Source of the DNA: Terriglobia bacterium | GTDB taxonomy: Bacteria > Acidobacteriota > Terriglobia > UBA7540 | Assembly: GCA_030041095.1 (NCBI GenBank) | Contig: JASHON010000088.1 | Coordinates: 1 to 57,318 of the forward strand | Direction of reading: 5' to 3' | Length of the DNA: 57,318 nt | Shown here: in pieces, positions 27,365 through 37,734 of the stretch | Numbering within the stretch: the first letter of the stretch is position 1 | Layout of the letters: each line of letters begins with the position of its first letter | Position numbers and translations under genes: made by a program | Notes under the pieces: model-generated | The model's input: the letters and a program-made list of their open reading frames with translations, nothing else | What the model was told of the DNA's origin: nothing | Database searches by the model: none

Positions 27365-28426
27365 ATGCGAATGAAACTGAGGACGACCCTGGCGGCCTTT
27401 TGTGCCTGCCTGGGTGCGTCGCTGCTTTGGGCCGCGAGCACCCCTTCACCGGCATTGTTGGTGCTTTCCAAGCCGGACCGCACGCTTTCCATTGTTAATC
27501 CGGCAACGCTGAAGGTGGTGGCGAAAATTCCTGCCGGTCCTGACCCGCACGAAGTGATCGCAGCGGCAGATGGACGGCTTGCCTATATCTCCAATTACGG
27601 CTTCGGGCGGTATCACACCCTATCAGTCGCCGACCTTGTCGCGCAGAAGCCGCTGCCCGCCATTCAGCTTGGCATCCTGCACGGGCCTCATGGCCTTGCT
27701 TTCGCCGGCGGCGAGCTGTACTTCACAGCGGAAGTGAACAAGGTGTTTGGGAGGTACAATCCGGCTACGAGGAAGATCGATTGGATACTGGGAACCGGCC
27801 AGGACCGCACGCACATGATCTACGTATCCAAGGATCTCGACCGGATTTACACCTCAAACGTCAATTCCGGCACCATCAGCATCATTGATAAAGCCGCAGC
27901 GCCTGGGCTTCCCCCACCCCCGCCGGGCATGAGAGCGCCGCACGGACCCCCTCCACCGTCACCCAGCGCAAACTGGACAGAAACGGTGATCGAAACGGGT
28001 TTGGGGACGGAAGGCTTTGACGTTTCCCCGGATGGAAAAGAGCTTTGGGCGGCTGCCGCGCATCCCGGAACGATTGCCATCATCAACTTGGAACAGAAGA
28101 GACTCGTACAGACTCTGCATGCAAATCTCTATAGCGCCAACCGCCTCAAGTTCACCCCGGATGGGAAGTACGTCTTTGTTTCGCTGATCTCGAGCCACGG
28201 CGGCAACCTGGCCATTTTCGATGCCGCCACGCGCCGGGAAATCAAATTGATGAACCTGGGCCGCGGCGCCGAAGGCATTCTGATGCAACCGGACGGAATG
28301 CGCGCCTACGTCTCCTGCAGTCCTGACAATAATGTTGCCGTTATCGACCTGAAAACTCTCAAGCTCATTGGTCGCATCTATCCCGGCCGCGACCCGGACG
28401 GCCTGGCATGGGCAGTTCGAAAGTGA
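27365..28426 (+). CDS. YncE/YVTN-type beta-propeller protein, secreted
   Basis: The ATG at 27365 has GAGAGAGGTG before it and a signal peptide after it (RTTLAAFCACLGASLLWAAS). Blades of the YVTN type follow: LSIVNPATLKVVAKIPAGPD, DRIYTSNVNSGTISIIDKAA, GKELWAAAAHPGTIAIINLE, KYVFVSLISSHGGNLAIFDA, MRAYVSCSPDNNVAVIDLKT. A proline-rich loop (PPPPPGMRAPHGPPPPS) interrupts the middle. Members are exported, DNA- or surface-binding proteins of unclear role. It runs divergently from the TPR gene and convergently with the ROK gene, with 25 bp between stops. Confidence 0.85.
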   Translation: MRMKLRTTLAAFCACLGASLLWAASTPSPALLVLSKPDRTLSIVNPATLKVVAKIPAGPDPHEVIAAADGRLAYISNYGFGRYHTLSVADLVAQKPLPAIQLGILHGPHGLAFAGGELYFTAEVNKVFGRYNPATRKIDWILGTGQDRTHMIYVSKDLDRIYTSNVNSGTISIIDKAAAPGLPPPPPGMRAPHGPPPPSPSANWTETVIETGLGTEGFDVSPDGKELWAAAAHPGTIAIINLEQKRLVQTLHANLYSANRLKFTPDGKYVFVSLISSHGGNLAIFDAATRREIKLMNLGRGAEGILMQPDGMRAYVSCSPDNNVAVIDLKTLKLIGRIYPGRDPDGLAWAVRK

Positions 28427-28451
28427 AGGAAAGACGTACTATTTTCTCCTT

Positions 28452-29414
28452 TCAGAAACCCATCGCTACGCACAAGGAGGCAACGTCGCCGATTTGCTCG
28501 TCGAGAGCGGCGGGGACGATGTGGCAGGCGTCGGCGGCGAGCGCTTCACGCGCCACGACGGCGCGAGCGGGCTCAAGCAACGCTTCGCCAAAACGCAGGG
28601 CCAGCCCTCCAATCACAATCCTCTCCGGATTGACGATGTCTACAAGAATAGCCAAGGCCTCGCCCAATCTTCGGGCCGTCGAGCGGACAATCTGCTTGGC
28701 CAGCGCATCGCCTTGCTGCGCGGCTTCGGCAACGTCGCGCGCAGTGATCCGGTGATTCTGGTCGAGAGTCGCTGTGAGCAAACTCGTTTTCCCCTTCTTT
28801 CGCGCCGTCTCAGCAGCGCGTTCGGCCACTTGAGCCATTCCGCCTCCGCTGGCCCAACCTTCAGCCGACCCGGCTTTGTTGTAGCCTATGGGTCCTTTGC
28901 GCGTCAGGCGAATGTGGCCGATTTCTCCCGCGCAATCGGTGGCGCCGTGGTAGAGCCGGCCGTCAATAATGATTCCAGCGCCGAAGCCCGTGCCCATAGT
29001 CAGGAACACCATGTTCTGGCACCCTTGCCCCGCTCCGTAACGATGTTCCGCCACAGCGCCTGCGTTCGCGTCGTTTTCAAGGCGGCACGTGGCGTGGAAC
29101 TCTTCCTTGAGAATCGACACAATGGGAACGTCAATCCACGTGGCAAGATTCGGAGGCGACTGAATGACTCCGGCAACGCGATCCAGCGGGCTGCCGCAAC
29201 TCACGCCGATGGCTTCGATCTCCGCGGGAGTGAAGTCTTTTCGTGCGAGAAGCTCTCGCACGCCGTCCTTGATAAGCTGCAGGGGCCGCGCGGGGCCTTC
29301 GGCAGGGAGGGTAGGGAATTCGATTCGCTCCAGGACCGCGGGAGGAGAAGCAGAAAGCACGAGGGCAGTCTTCGTTCCGCCAATATCAACCCCAATCCAG
29401 GCTTTTTCGCTCAT
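28452..29414 (-). CDS. ROK-family sugar kinase (glucokinase-like)
   Basis: Residues 9-15 (DIGGTKT) are the ATP-binding phosphate-1 motif of ROK proteins, ENDANAGAVAE holds the catalytic Asp, and TMGTGFGAGIIIDG is phosphate-2. There is no N-terminal HTH, so it is an enzyme and not a NagC-like repressor. The zinc-binding CxCGxxGC usually after GEIGH is absent; the text reads GPIGYNKAGSAEGWASGGG. I recall a ROK subgroup with this replacement, so it need not be inactive. The substrate is probably a hexose such as glucose or N-acetylmannosamine. At 320 aa the length is normal. Confidence 0.87.
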   Translation of the reverse strand: MSEKAWIGVDIGGTKTALVLSASPPAVLERIEFPTLPAEGPARPLQLIKDGVRELLARKDFTPAEIEAIGVSCGSPLDRVAGVIQSPPNLATWIDVPIVSILKEEFHATCRLENDANAGAVAEHRYGAGQGCQNMVFLTMGTGFGAGIIIDGRLYHGATDCAGEIGHIRLTRKGPIGYNKAGSAEGWASGGGMAQVAERAAETARKKGKTSLLTATLDQNHRITARDVAEAAQQGDALAKQIVRSTARRLGEALAILVDIVNPERIVIGGLALRFGEALLEPARAVVAREALAADACHIVPAALDEQIGDVASLCVAMGF

Positions 29415-29846
29415 GGTCAGCTCTCTCCTTCATCATATTAACAGGGTGGGCCCGGCCACCAGCCCCGAATCCGCAAGTCGTTCAATGAACCAGCTCAGCA
29501 TCGGGTTCCAACAGGATGCTGAAAAATTCTTTCAACGAATGTCCTTCTGAGCGCAGCGAAGAATCCCAGCATTTGTCTTCGAAGAGATGTAGAGGTCTCT
29601 CGCCTCACTCAGCAAGGCAGCCACGCTTTTTCCGCGGCCCGCTAAACGCGCCTCGACACCGTTTCCAGCCCAGTTGCAAGGACAGCGCAATCTAGGGTAG
29701 AATATCGACCATAGATGAAAAATGCCCCTCGCCCCGGCGTTTTCCCCGCCAACGGGGCGAGGGGTAAGAGTCCATGGCGAGAGCCCGCCACAACGGCCAG
29801 CTCGCAAAAGAAGGACGAAGGACCAAGGACGAGGGATTAAGGACCC
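29415..29846. other. Intergenic region carrying a 130-bp repeat element
   Basis: The stretch holds no gene. Its core is the 130-bp element listed at 29512-29641. Just before the next gene, AAGGAC-like hexamers are repeated several times (about 29813-29845), the last of which may serve as ribosome-binding site. Confidence 0.5.
29512..29641. mobile_element. 130-bp MITE-like element, copy 1
   Basis: It starts CAGGATGCTGAAAAA and ends near TTTTTCCGCGGCCCG, an imperfect inverted pair related to the CAGGCTGCGGAA ends of the copies at 44518 and 49918. Its interior (AACGAATGTCCTTCTGAGCG onwards) is nearly the same as that of the 44518 copy. It encodes nothing. Confidence 0.6.
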
Positions 29847-32492
29847 ATGAAGTCTGATAAGGCGCCACAGTTTTGGTTCTCCTGGCGGAAAGATCGCGAG
29901 GCGGAGTTGGAGCGGGAGCTGAAAGCGCACTTGGAAGAAGAAGCGGAAGAACAAGAACAGTCCGGGCTCTCGCGGGATGAGGCGCGCTATGCAGCGCGGC
30001 GCAGCTTGGGCAATACCGTGAGGATCAAGGAAGAGGTTCGCATGGCGTGGGGAACACGGCAGTTTGAGGCATTATCACAGGATTTGCGCTACGCCCTTCG
30101 GATGTTTGTCCGGAATCCCGGGTTTACGGCGTTGGCGGTATTGTCGCTGGCGATCGGCATCGGTGGAAACACGGCGATGTTCAGCATCTTGAATGCTGTA
30201 CTGATTCGTCCGTTGCCCTATTCGCACTCGAGCCGCCTGCTCGACGAGCCGGATTATTACCCGCCTGGCGCCATCGTTGCCTTGCAGCAATGGAGCCGGA
30301 CCATGGAGCTTGCGGCCGTCAGTCCGGGAATCCAGCTCAATCTCACCGGCCAGGGCGAGGCCCTGCGTTTGTCCGGCGACGCCGTCTCTGCGAATCTCTT
30401 TACTGTTCTTGGCTCCGCGCCGAAGCTCGGCCGCGCCTTTCACGCCAGAGAAGACACGCCCGGCGAAGACAACATCGTGATTCTCAGCCACGCTCTGTGG
30501 ATGGATAAGTTCGGGGGCAACCCGGACGTGATTGGCAAGACAATCGCGCTTGGCGGGACGGGCCGGCGCGTGGTGGGAGTCATGCCGGCCGGATTTTATT
30601 TCCCGGACTCGAGCGTCGAGTTTTGGATACCGCTGCGGTTCGATCCGCGTGATGTGAGATCGTATTGGGACGTCAACTTCATGCCCATGGTGGCGGAATT
30701 GAAACCGGGCGCCACGCTCCAGGAAGCACAAAGTGAAATCCGGGCGATGACCGAACGAGTCCGCTCCATCTTCCCCTATCCCATGGCGCGCGACTGGAAC
30801 TCGGACGTCACGGTGGTTCCATTGCAGCAATCGATGGTGAGCGACATACGCGGAAAACTGATCGTCCTGCAATGCGCCGTAGGATTGGTATTGCTCATTG
30901 CGTGCCTTAACGTGGCGGGCCTGCTGTTGGCCCGCGCGACGGCGCGCGAAAAGGAAATGGCGCTTCGGGCCGCGCTGGGCGCTGCGCCTGGAAGGATCGC
31001 CCGGCAGCTATTGACGGAGAGTGTCCTGTTGGGCGTGGCAGGCGGGGCGGGTGGAATTGCGCTGGGCTCGGTTTCCCTTTCTGTCTTGAAGCTTGCCCTG
31101 CCTGCGTCCGCTTCAAACTGGAGCGGTGTGCATACGGGCTGGCACGTGCTTCTCTTCGCCATTGTGGTTTCCATTCTGGCCGGAATCGCGTTTGGCCTGG
31201 CTCCGGCCATGGGAGCAGCTCGGGAGAACCTGGCCGAAGCCGCCAAGGCGGGCTCGCGAGGCTCGGTTGGCGCGGGGCGCGTGCGCCTGCGCAGCATACT
31301 GATTTCGGCTGAAGTTGCCCTTGCCGTGGTGCTGGCGCTGAGCGCGGGACTTCTGATCAAGAGCCTGTGGCTGCTGACGAAAGTGAATCCGGGCTTTGAC
31401 CCGCAGAAATTGATCGCCCTGCAGGTGTCGCCGAGCCGCTCGCTTTGCGAGCAACGTGCCTCGTGCGTTGCGCTTTACACAGAGCTTCTCGAACGAACGC
31501 GCGAGTTGACGGGCGTTTCGGCCGTCACCGCGGCTAACACCATCCCGCTCGAGCAGAAGCAGACAGCCTATGTTCCGCTGGATCTGGAGGGCCATCCGCG
31601 CAATCCGCTCTTGAATGCCTCGGCGCTGTTCGGTGCTTTTGCGGTGATGCCGGGCTACTTCCAGGCATTGCGCATTCCGCTGCTCGAAGGGCGAACGTTC
31701 AACGAGACTGACAATGAGGAGCAATCGGCGCCCGTCGTCATTGTCAGCGCGGCCACTGCGCGGCGCTACTGGCCGGGTGAAAATCCCATTGGCAAGCACA
31801 TCCGCATTGTCTGGGACACCGCGTGGAGAACCGTGGTTGGCGTGGTGGGCGACGTGCGCCAATACGATATGGCGGGCAACACGCCCAATTACCTTACAGG
31901 CGCTTTCTATATGCCCTACGCTCAATCCACAAACAGCCAGCAGGAGCTGCCCGTCTCGATGTCACTCATCGCTCGCGTCAGGGTGGGTTCTTCCCACATT
32001 TCCGGGCGAATTCGTGAGTTGGTCCGTGAGCTGAATCCGAACGTACCGGTAAGCGCCGTGAGAACCATGAAATCCGTGGTGACGGAATCGACGCGCGAAT
32101 CGCGCTCGATGGCCTGGATTTTCGCCTCTTTTGCCGGCGTCTCCCTGCTTCTCGCGGCCATCGGCGCCTATGGCGTGGTTTCGTTTTCAGTAGCAAGACG
32201 CACAAGTGAGATTGGCGTGCGGTTGGCGTTAGGCGCCACTCCGCTCAGCGTCTTCGGGCTGATTCTCCGCCAGACGCTCCGGTTGGTCCTGGCCGGGCTT
32301 GCGGCGGGAATCGTGGCTTCGCTCTTGCTCCTGCGCGCGCTGGCATCGTTCCTCTACGGCGTCTCATTCTTCGATCCTGCCACCTATGCCACCGTTTGCG
32401 CGCTTTTGGTGGTTGCGGGGCTGGTGGCCGGCTTCATGCCGGCGCGCCGAGCCGCCAGCGTGGATCCCGTCGTCGCTCTGCGGCAGGAATAG
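29847..32492 (+). CDS. ADOP-type ABC permease with N-terminal prefix domain
   Basis: An 881-aa MacB-like permease. Residues 1-75 are a charged helical prefix (AELERELKAHLEEEAEEQEQ) often seen in acidobacterial members. Then follows a first FtsX half: membrane helix FTALAVLSLAIGIGGNTAMF, a periplasmic MacB-PCD domain, and three helices (LIVLQCAVGLVLLIACLNVA, HVLLFAIVVSILAGIAFGLA). A duplicated second half ends with PARRAASVDPVVALRQE. No ATPase is encoded nearby, which is the definition of the orphan group. Substrate is unknown; exporters of peptides, lipoproteins or antibiotics use this architecture. The ATG has AAGGA close before it. Confidence 0.9.
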   Translation: MKSDKAPQFWFSWRKDREAELERELKAHLEEEAEEQEQSGLSRDEARYAARRSLGNTVRIKEEVRMAWGTRQFEALSQDLRYALRMFVRNPGFTALAVLSLAIGIGGNTAMFSILNAVLIRPLPYSHSSRLLDEPDYYPPGAIVALQQWSRTMELAAVSPGIQLNLTGQGEALRLSGDAVSANLFTVLGSAPKLGRAFHAREDTPGEDNIVILSHALWMDKFGGNPDVIGKTIALGGTGRRVVGVMPAGFYFPDSSVEFWIPLRFDPRDVRSYWDVNFMPMVAELKPGATLQEAQSEIRAMTERVRSIFPYPMARDWNSDVTVVPLQQSMVSDIRGKLIVLQCAVGLVLLIACLNVAGLLLARATAREKEMALRAALGAAPGRIARQLLTESVLLGVAGGAGGIALGSVSLSVLKLALPASASNWSGVHTGWHVLLFAIVVSILAGIAFGLAPAMGAARENLAEAAKAGSRGSVGAGRVRLRSILISAEVALAVVLALSAGLLIKSLWLLTKVNPGFDPQKLIALQVSPSRSLCEQRASCVALYTELLERTRELTGVSAVTAANTIPLEQKQTAYVPLDLEGHPRNPLLNASALFGAFAVMPGYFQALRIPLLEGRTFNETDNEEQSAPVVIVSAATARRYWPGENPIGKHIRIVWDTAWRTVVGVVGDVRQYDMAGNTPNYLTGAFYMPYAQSTNSQQELPVSMSLIARVRVGSSHISGRIRELVRELNPNVPVSAVRTMKSVVTESTRESRSMAWIFASFAGVSLLLAAIGAYGVVSFSVARRTSEIGVRLALGATPLSVFGLILRQTLRLVLAGLAAGIVASLLLLRALASFLYGVSFFDPATYATVCALLVVAGLVAGFMPARRAASVDPVVALRQE

Positions 32493-32679
32493 GCTGATGT
32501 GTGCTAACATTTTTATTTGCTGAGTCTCGCGCTGCGACGGGCGAGGAAATCCGTCTGTCATCGAAGCGTGCCGAATTCGGTAATGATCAGTCTTCCCTGG
32601 ACGACAGGTTCTTCACCGCATTTTCGCTCACGCGATTCGCTGCGACTCGCCCACAAAGTTAATGCAGGAGGTTCGGACC

Positions 32680-33441
32680 GTGTATCAACTGATGCTGCTT
32701 CGGCATGGGGAGAGCGTGTGGAACAAGGAGAACCTTTTCACCGGATGGACGGACGTCGATCTTTCCGAGAAGGGAATGAAGGAAGCGGCGGACGCCGGGC
32801 TCGCTATGCAGCAGGAAGGCTATACGTTCGATGTTGCTTACACATCCGTTCTCAAGCGGGCGATCCGCACTCTGTGGATGGTGCTCGACGAAATGGACCT
32901 GATGTGGATCCCGGTCGTTCGCGACTGGAGGCTGAACGAGCGCCATTACGGCGCCTTGCAAGGGCTGAACAAAGCACAGACGGCGGAAAAATATGGAGAG
33001 AAGCAGGTGAAAATCTGGCGGCGAAGTTACGATACGCCGCCGCCGGCGCTCGAGGTGAGCGATGCCCGTTACCCCGGCCACGATCGCCGTTACGCCGGAC
33101 TGAGGAAAGAATGGGTGCCGCTGGCGGAGAGCCTGAAGGATACGGTGGCGCGCTTTATGCCTTGCTGGCACGAAGTGCTTCGCCCGGCCGTGCAATCCGG
33201 CCAGCGCGTGCTGATTGTGGCTCATGGGAACAGCCTGCGTGCCCTCGTGAAGTTTCTCGATAACGTTTCGGATCAGGAAATCGCGGAGTTGAACATTCCC
33301 ACCGGCATTCCTCTGGTTTACGAGCTGGACGATGAGCTCAGGCCGCTGAAGCATTATTACCTTGGTGACCCGGAGCACGTCCGGCAAGCCGCCGAAGCTG
33401 TTGCCCGCCAAGGCAAGGCCAAAACACCCGTCGCACAGTAG
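32680..33441 (+). CDS. gpmA: 2,3-bisphosphoglycerate-dependent phosphoglycerate mutase
   Basis: GpmA interconverts 3- and 2-phosphoglycerate in glycolysis and gluconeogenesis. The phosphohistidine is His9 in [10 protein letters not shown], followed by [28 protein letters not shown] and the second catalytic histidine in [10 protein letters not shown]. Start GTG 32680 is preferred over the ATG 18 bp earlier because AGGAGG lies between them, 8 nt before the GTG, giving [12 protein letters not shown]. The 253-aa length is normal. It is unlinked to other glycolytic genes and converges on the TonB receptor gene with 14 bp between. Confidence 0.95.
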   Translation: MYQLMLLRHGESVWNKENLFTGWTDVDLSEKGMKEAADAGLAMQQEGYTFDVAYTSVLKRAIRTLWMVLDEMDLMWIPVVRDWRLNERHYGALQGLNKAQTAEKYGEKQVKIWRRSYDTPPPALEVSDARYPGHDRRYAGLRKEWVPLAESLKDTVARFMPCWHEVLRPAVQSGQRVLIVAHGNSLRALVKFLDNVSDQEIAELNIPTGIPLVYELDDELRPLKHYYLGDPEHVRQAAEAVARQGKAKTPVAQ

Positions 33442-33455
33442 CTCTTTCAGAAAAA

Positions 33456-36400
33456 TCAAAACGAGAACTTAAGCGCAAACTGCATAATGCGAGGGTCCGT
33501 GGAAGTGTAGAGGAGCTGGCCGAACGTCGGGTCAGTCACGAACAAGTCAGGATAACCGAAGTTGACACTGTTAAAGGCATTGTAGAATTCGGCTCGGAAT
33601 TCGATCGTGTAACGCTCGCCGATCTTGGTTTCCTTTTCGAGGGCCAGATCCGTGTCGAAAAGGCCGGGCCCGAACAGATTATTCTTACCGCTATCGCCAA
33701 AGGTTCCGAGCGCATTTTGCGTGAATAACGCGGTATCGAAATACTCCTGAGTGAGCGCGTTGTGCGAGCGGTTCGGGTTGAGTTTGGCCTGGTTGAGGTT
33801 CGTGCCGATGAAATCCGCCCGGTCCACGTAATCCCCGGTGAAAGAGTTGTCGCATCCGCACATGACGCTGAATGGGAATCCGCTCTGCCAGGTGATGATC
33901 GGCGCCACTTGCCAGCCATTCAGCAGTTTGTTCGCTGTTCCACTGAGGCCCAAGTGAGGAATTTGGAAAGTGCCCGAAACCTTGATGACATTAGGGAGAT
34001 CGCTGGTCGCCAGCCCGTAATTGTAGTTGCGATTAAATGGGTCAGTCTGATAGTAGCTGCCGTTGTTAATCGATTCGGAGAAGTCGTTCATATTCTTGGA
34101 CCACGTGTAATCGGCAAGAAACGAAATCCCGTGCATCAACCTCTTTTCCAGGCTCAGTTGCAACGCGTTGTAATTGGAGTTGTAGCCGGAATTGATAAAC
34201 CCCATCGGCCCGAAGTTCGGATAAGGCCGGCGCTGCTGCACGTTGTTTTCGGAAGAATCCCCCGGCACGTATTGAGCCGCATTGATATCCGCCATCGGCT
34301 GCTGGTCGGAAGTGGCATAAAGGTGAGTGCCCTTGTCTCCAAAATAGGCGGCCTTGATCATCATGCTTCGGGTAATCTGCCTTTCAAAAACCAGATTCCA
34401 CGTGTCGATGCTGGGCTTGGTAAAGCCCAAGGGAAAGAAATAGGCCACCGTTGTAGGCAGAATGAAGCTGACGTTGGAGGGCGGCAGCTTGGGGCCAAAC
34501 TGCGCCGGAAAGGGATTCGGGATTCCCGCCACGCCGTAAGGGTTGGCAAAGTTGGCCTCGTTGATGGTGATGATGGGCGCAAACGGAGCGACGCCCGCGT
34601 CGTCTTGCCAGGCCAGAGTCTCGGGCGGTTGATAATAGATACCGACTCCGCCTCGCAGGCTGGTCTTGCTGTCGTTGGTGAGGCGATAGGCAAAGCCCAC
34701 ACGCGGCGCAAAATCCGACAGCGTGCTGTAAACAGTTCCTTTGGGGCAGCCCGGATCGCCGGCAAATAATAAGCCAAGCGGGGCATTGGGATAGCGTTTA
34801 GATTGTTTGCCCGGCTCAAAACACGGGAGGCGATCTTCGCTGTCCGTGTAAGGCAGGTAAGGGGTCCAGCGCAAGCCACCGCTCAGCGTCAATCGCGGAG
34901 TTGCCTGCCAGCTATCCTGGATGAATGCAGCCCAGTTATAGCCGGTGATGTTGGCGTAGATGCCGCCGCCCTGCATGAACTGGCTGGCGTCGCCCAGCAT
35001 AAAGTCCGCCAGATTGTCTCCGGAAAAGTCGCCGTCAAAGAAAAATTCGCCGCCCTGCAGGTATTGGTTGGCAATGGGCGCGCGGACGCGCAGCAACTCC
35101 CCGCCAAACGTAAGCGTATGCCGGCCTTTGATCGAGGTCACCACTTCCCTTGCCGTTTGATCGCCGCGGTCATACGCGCCCACGTTCGATCCTTGGGCCG
35201 TGAAGTAGGCGCCTCCTCCAACGCTGATATAAAGCTGCGGCGAAGGCGAGGGAGCGATGCTGACGCCGAGCGCGTTCGCGGAAAAAGGCGTGGCGGTGAC
35301 GTAGCCGCCAGCTTGATGGTTTAGCCCGAACCATGTGTTGAAGAGCAGGTTGGGCGAGGCTGTGAACGCGTCATTAACTGAAACCGTCTGGACTCGCACA
35401 TGATTGGCGTTGGGATTGAGGTCAAGAATATCAGTTCCCAAGGTGGTGGCCGGTTCGCTGAAATTCGTGAAGAAGTATCGCCCGCTGATATGGTGCTTGC
35501 CGAGAAGGTAATCCAGCTTCACCAGAAACTGGTCGTCATCCGTGTTTGCCGCCGGGCCTAAATAGTTGAGCTCTCCGGCGGCTCCGTTAGGCAACGGCAG
35601 ATACTTCAGCAGATTCAGGGCAGGGGTGGAGACCAGGCTCGGCGGAATCTGGTTGTTGAGGAAGGGGTTGCCAGTGGCGGGATTCACGAGCTGGATGCCA
35701 TTCGGGTTGGTGCAAAGTCCCGCCGAATTAAACGGGCCGCCGCAATCCGCTGAAAAATCGCCTTGACGCTCTGAGGAAGTTGGGACAAAAGCGATCTGGC
35801 CATTGGGCGCTGTCCGAGTGCGCGTGCCCTGGTAACTGCCGAAGAAAAACAATTTGTTCTTCTTGATGGGTCCTCCGAGAGTCGCGCCGAATTGGTTTTG
35901 TTTCAGGGAGTCTCGGGTCGGGGCGAAGTAGTTCCGTGAATCGAAGATATAATTGCGAATAAAATCAAATGCGTCGCCGTGAAACTCGTTGGTCCCGGAC
36001 TTGGTCACCACGTCCACAATGCCGCTGGCGGCGTTGCCGTATTCGGCGCTCATGTTGCCGGTCTGGACGCTGAATTCCTGGATCGCATCGGGATCGGGAA
36101 AAGGCAAGTTCGCATTCATGTAGGTATCATTATTGTCAGCGCCGTCCATTTCGTAGTTGACTCCGTTAGGACCGCCGCCGTTGACGTCCGCATATTGTTC
36201 CCCGGGATAGGCTCCTCCCTCGCAGCCCACTCCGCAATAGCCGTTTGTGACGTCGTTCGCTCCCGGTATCAGAAACACCAGGTTCTGGGCCGTACGGCCG
36301 TTCAAGGGCAGATTCACAATGCTCCGCTGGTTGACCAACTGGCCGATGGTAGCCGAGCTGGTGGTCACAAGAGGAACGTTTCCCGTGACGCTCACGTGCT

Positions 36401-36770
36401 CGGTCGTTGCCCCAATCTTCAGTGCCACCGCCAGGGTCGCCGCCTGATCCACTGTCAGCACAATGCCTTTGCGGATGTAAGTCTGGAACCCGGATTTTGT
36501 TACGGTCACCTGATAATCTCCGACCGGAAGCGCGGGGAATAGATAATTGCCCCCAGCGCCGGTTTCGGCAGAACGCTTCAGACCCGTTTCCGTGTTTTCC
36601 ACCGTCACTGTCGCGCCGGGAACCGCAGCCCCCGAAGGATCGACCACCCTTCCCCCGAGGCTGGCCGTGGTGTACTGCGCGGCGGCCGGGACAGCCGCCA
36701 TGAGCGCTGATAGAAGGATGGCAAGATAGAGAAGACCTCGATTTCCTGCTCTGCCCCTGGCGCCGGTCAT
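33456..36770 (-). CDS. Oar-like TonB-dependent outer-membrane receptor
   Basis: Start ATG 36770 follows AAGGAGG at 5 nt and opens a signal peptide (LLYLAILLSALMAAVPAAAQ). Residues about 32-115 form a carboxypeptidase-regulatory-like beta sandwich (ASLGGRVVDPSGAAVPGATV), then a plug domain (LPLNGRTAQNLVFLIPGAND; FSVQTGNMSAEYGNAASGIV) and a long 22-strand barrel ending in FALKFSF, with the usual terminal Phe. Such receptors are expanded in Acidobacteriota and take up large nutrients, probably glycans or peptides, using TonB energy. At 1104 aa it has the size usual for the group. No SusD-like partner is visible. Confidence 0.92.
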   Translation of the reverse strand: MTGARGRAGNRGLLYLAILLSALMAAVPAAAQYTTASLGGRVVDPSGAAVPGATVTVENTETGLKRSAETGAGGNYLFPALPVGDYQVTVTKSGFQTYIRKGIVLTVDQAATLAVALKIGATTEHVSVTGNVPLVTTSSATIGQLVNQRSIVNLPLNGRTAQNLVFLIPGANDVTNGYCGVGCEGGAYPGEQYADVNGGGPNGVNYEMDGADNNDTYMNANLPFPDPDAIQEFSVQTGNMSAEYGNAASGIVDVVTKSGTNEFHGDAFDFIRNYIFDSRNYFAPTRDSLKQNQFGATLGGPIKKNKLFFFGSYQGTRTRTAPNGQIAFVPTSSERQGDFSADCGGPFNSAGLCTNPNGIQLVNPATGNPFLNNQIPPSLVSTPALNLLKYLPLPNGAAGELNYLGPAANTDDDQFLVKLDYLLGKHHISGRYFFTNFSEPATTLGTDILDLNPNANHVRVQTVSVNDAFTASPNLLFNTWFGLNHQAGGYVTATPFSANALGVSIAPSPSPQLYISVGGGAYFTAQGSNVGAYDRGDQTAREVVTSIKGRHTLTFGGELLRVRAPIANQYLQGGEFFFDGDFSGDNLADFMLGDASQFMQGGGIYANITGYNWAAFIQDSWQATPRLTLSGGLRWTPYLPYTDSEDRLPCFEPGKQSKRYPNAPLGLLFAGDPGCPKGTVYSTLSDFAPRVGFAYRLTNDSKTSLRGGVGIYYQPPETLAWQDDAGVAPFAPIITINEANFANPYGVAGIPNPFPAQFGPKLPPSNVSFILPTTVAYFFPLGFTKPSIDTWNLVFERQITRSMMIKAAYFGDKGTHLYATSDQQPMADINAAQYVPGDSSENNVQQRRPYPNFGPMGFINSGYNSNYNALQLSLEKRLMHGISFLADYTWSKNMNDFSESINNGSYYQTDPFNRNYNYGLATSDLPNVIKVSGTFQIPHLGLSGTANKLLNGWQVAPIITWQSGFPFSVMCGCDNSFTGDYVDRADFIGTNLNQAKLNPNRSHNALTQEYFDTALFTQNALGTFGDSGKNNLFGPGLFDTDLALEKETKIGERYTIEFRAEFYNAFNSVNFGYPDLFVTDPTFGQLLYTSTDPRIMQFALKFSF

Positions 36771-37734
36771 GGCTTCCTCCTTCATCCGAGGACTTTCAGT
36801 AAAAATTCGTAAGTAAGCGTAGCGCGTCATAACCGCCAGAGTCAAGGGCGGTTCCGTTGTCCCGCTGCCGGACCTATTGAGTGCCATGAGGATGGAGAGG
36901 GCGGCTGGCTGAGAAAGGCGCCTTCGCTCAGTCCCGAGGCCAGACCGGTTTCCTGTCTGGATGTTTCTCACGTAGTGCCTGGCTTTCCGCTGCGTGGGCG
37001 CACATTCACAACGCGCGGCGCCAGGCCGCCAGGGTAATTTTGTTCTGAGCTTCAAATTGCCAAAAGCATGCTGGGTGCTTGTTGAAAACGGACGGCGCTG
37101 TCATCCTGAGGAGCCAGGGCGACGAAGGATCACTGCATTGGCTTGATTTTTCAAATGCCGAAATACTTCGCTATGCTCAGCGTGACATGACCCGAAGTGT
37201 TTTTTCAGCCCCCTGTCAGAACAAGTTTATCGTGGCCAGGCCGCTAAAAATGTTGCATTTTCCGGCAAGGGTTGTAAGATTCTTGAGTTCATCAAATCGC
37301 AAGTTAAAGAAACAATTCGAAGCCAGAGGTTAGCAGAATGAATCGTGCCCATCCATTTTTTCGAGAATGCAGCCGCAAATTAGGAATTGAAGTATCTCCG
37401 ACGTCGAGTTGTCCGGCCTGCAGCAGGGCGCCGTTTTGATTTCAGCGTTACAGCCAGCTTGGAGCTGGCGGTTTCCGCCCTTTTGCGCCCTTGGAACTTC
37501 GGCAGTGGGACGGCTGCCAGTGGACGAAACAGGCAACCCATGCCTTTACGATGGCTGCGGTCTATAATGTCAAATTACCCGTTGGCGGCATTGACGGGAT
37601 TCCAGCCGTGAAAAGAGAACATTTCTGGATTTCCTTGCAATAAGGGCCTGGATCCATCGCCATCGCCTGTCCGCACGGCCGGCCGGCGGGCTCAGGATAA
37701 CGCGCGCTCTCGATTGGTTCGCGCGAGCTGGCAG
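36771..37734. other. Long intergenic region with a dispersed repeat
   Basis: No supported gene. It contains the 208-bp repeat at 37030-37237. A small CCAGCTTGGAGCTGG palindrome lies near 37452. The rest shows no recognisable feature apart from space for promoters of the divergent receptor and permease genes. Confidence 0.45.
37030..37237 (+). repeat. 208-bp dispersed repeat, copy A
   Basis: Begins CAGGGTAATTTTGTTCTGAG and ends CAGAACAAGTTTATCGTGGC plus C. A second copy lies in opposite orientation at 45418-45625 and differs at roughly one base in ten by eye. Neither encodes a plausible protein. Confidence 0.75.

Noticed and set aside
33762-34769. Long plus-strand frame inside the TonB-receptor gene
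   Set aside because: It is antisense to the receptor, has no domain or ribosome-binding site, and follows from the codon bias of the real gene.
36771-37055. Upstream extension of the TonB receptor by 95 residues
   Set aside because: A strong AAGGAGG site and a clear signal peptide place the start at 36770.
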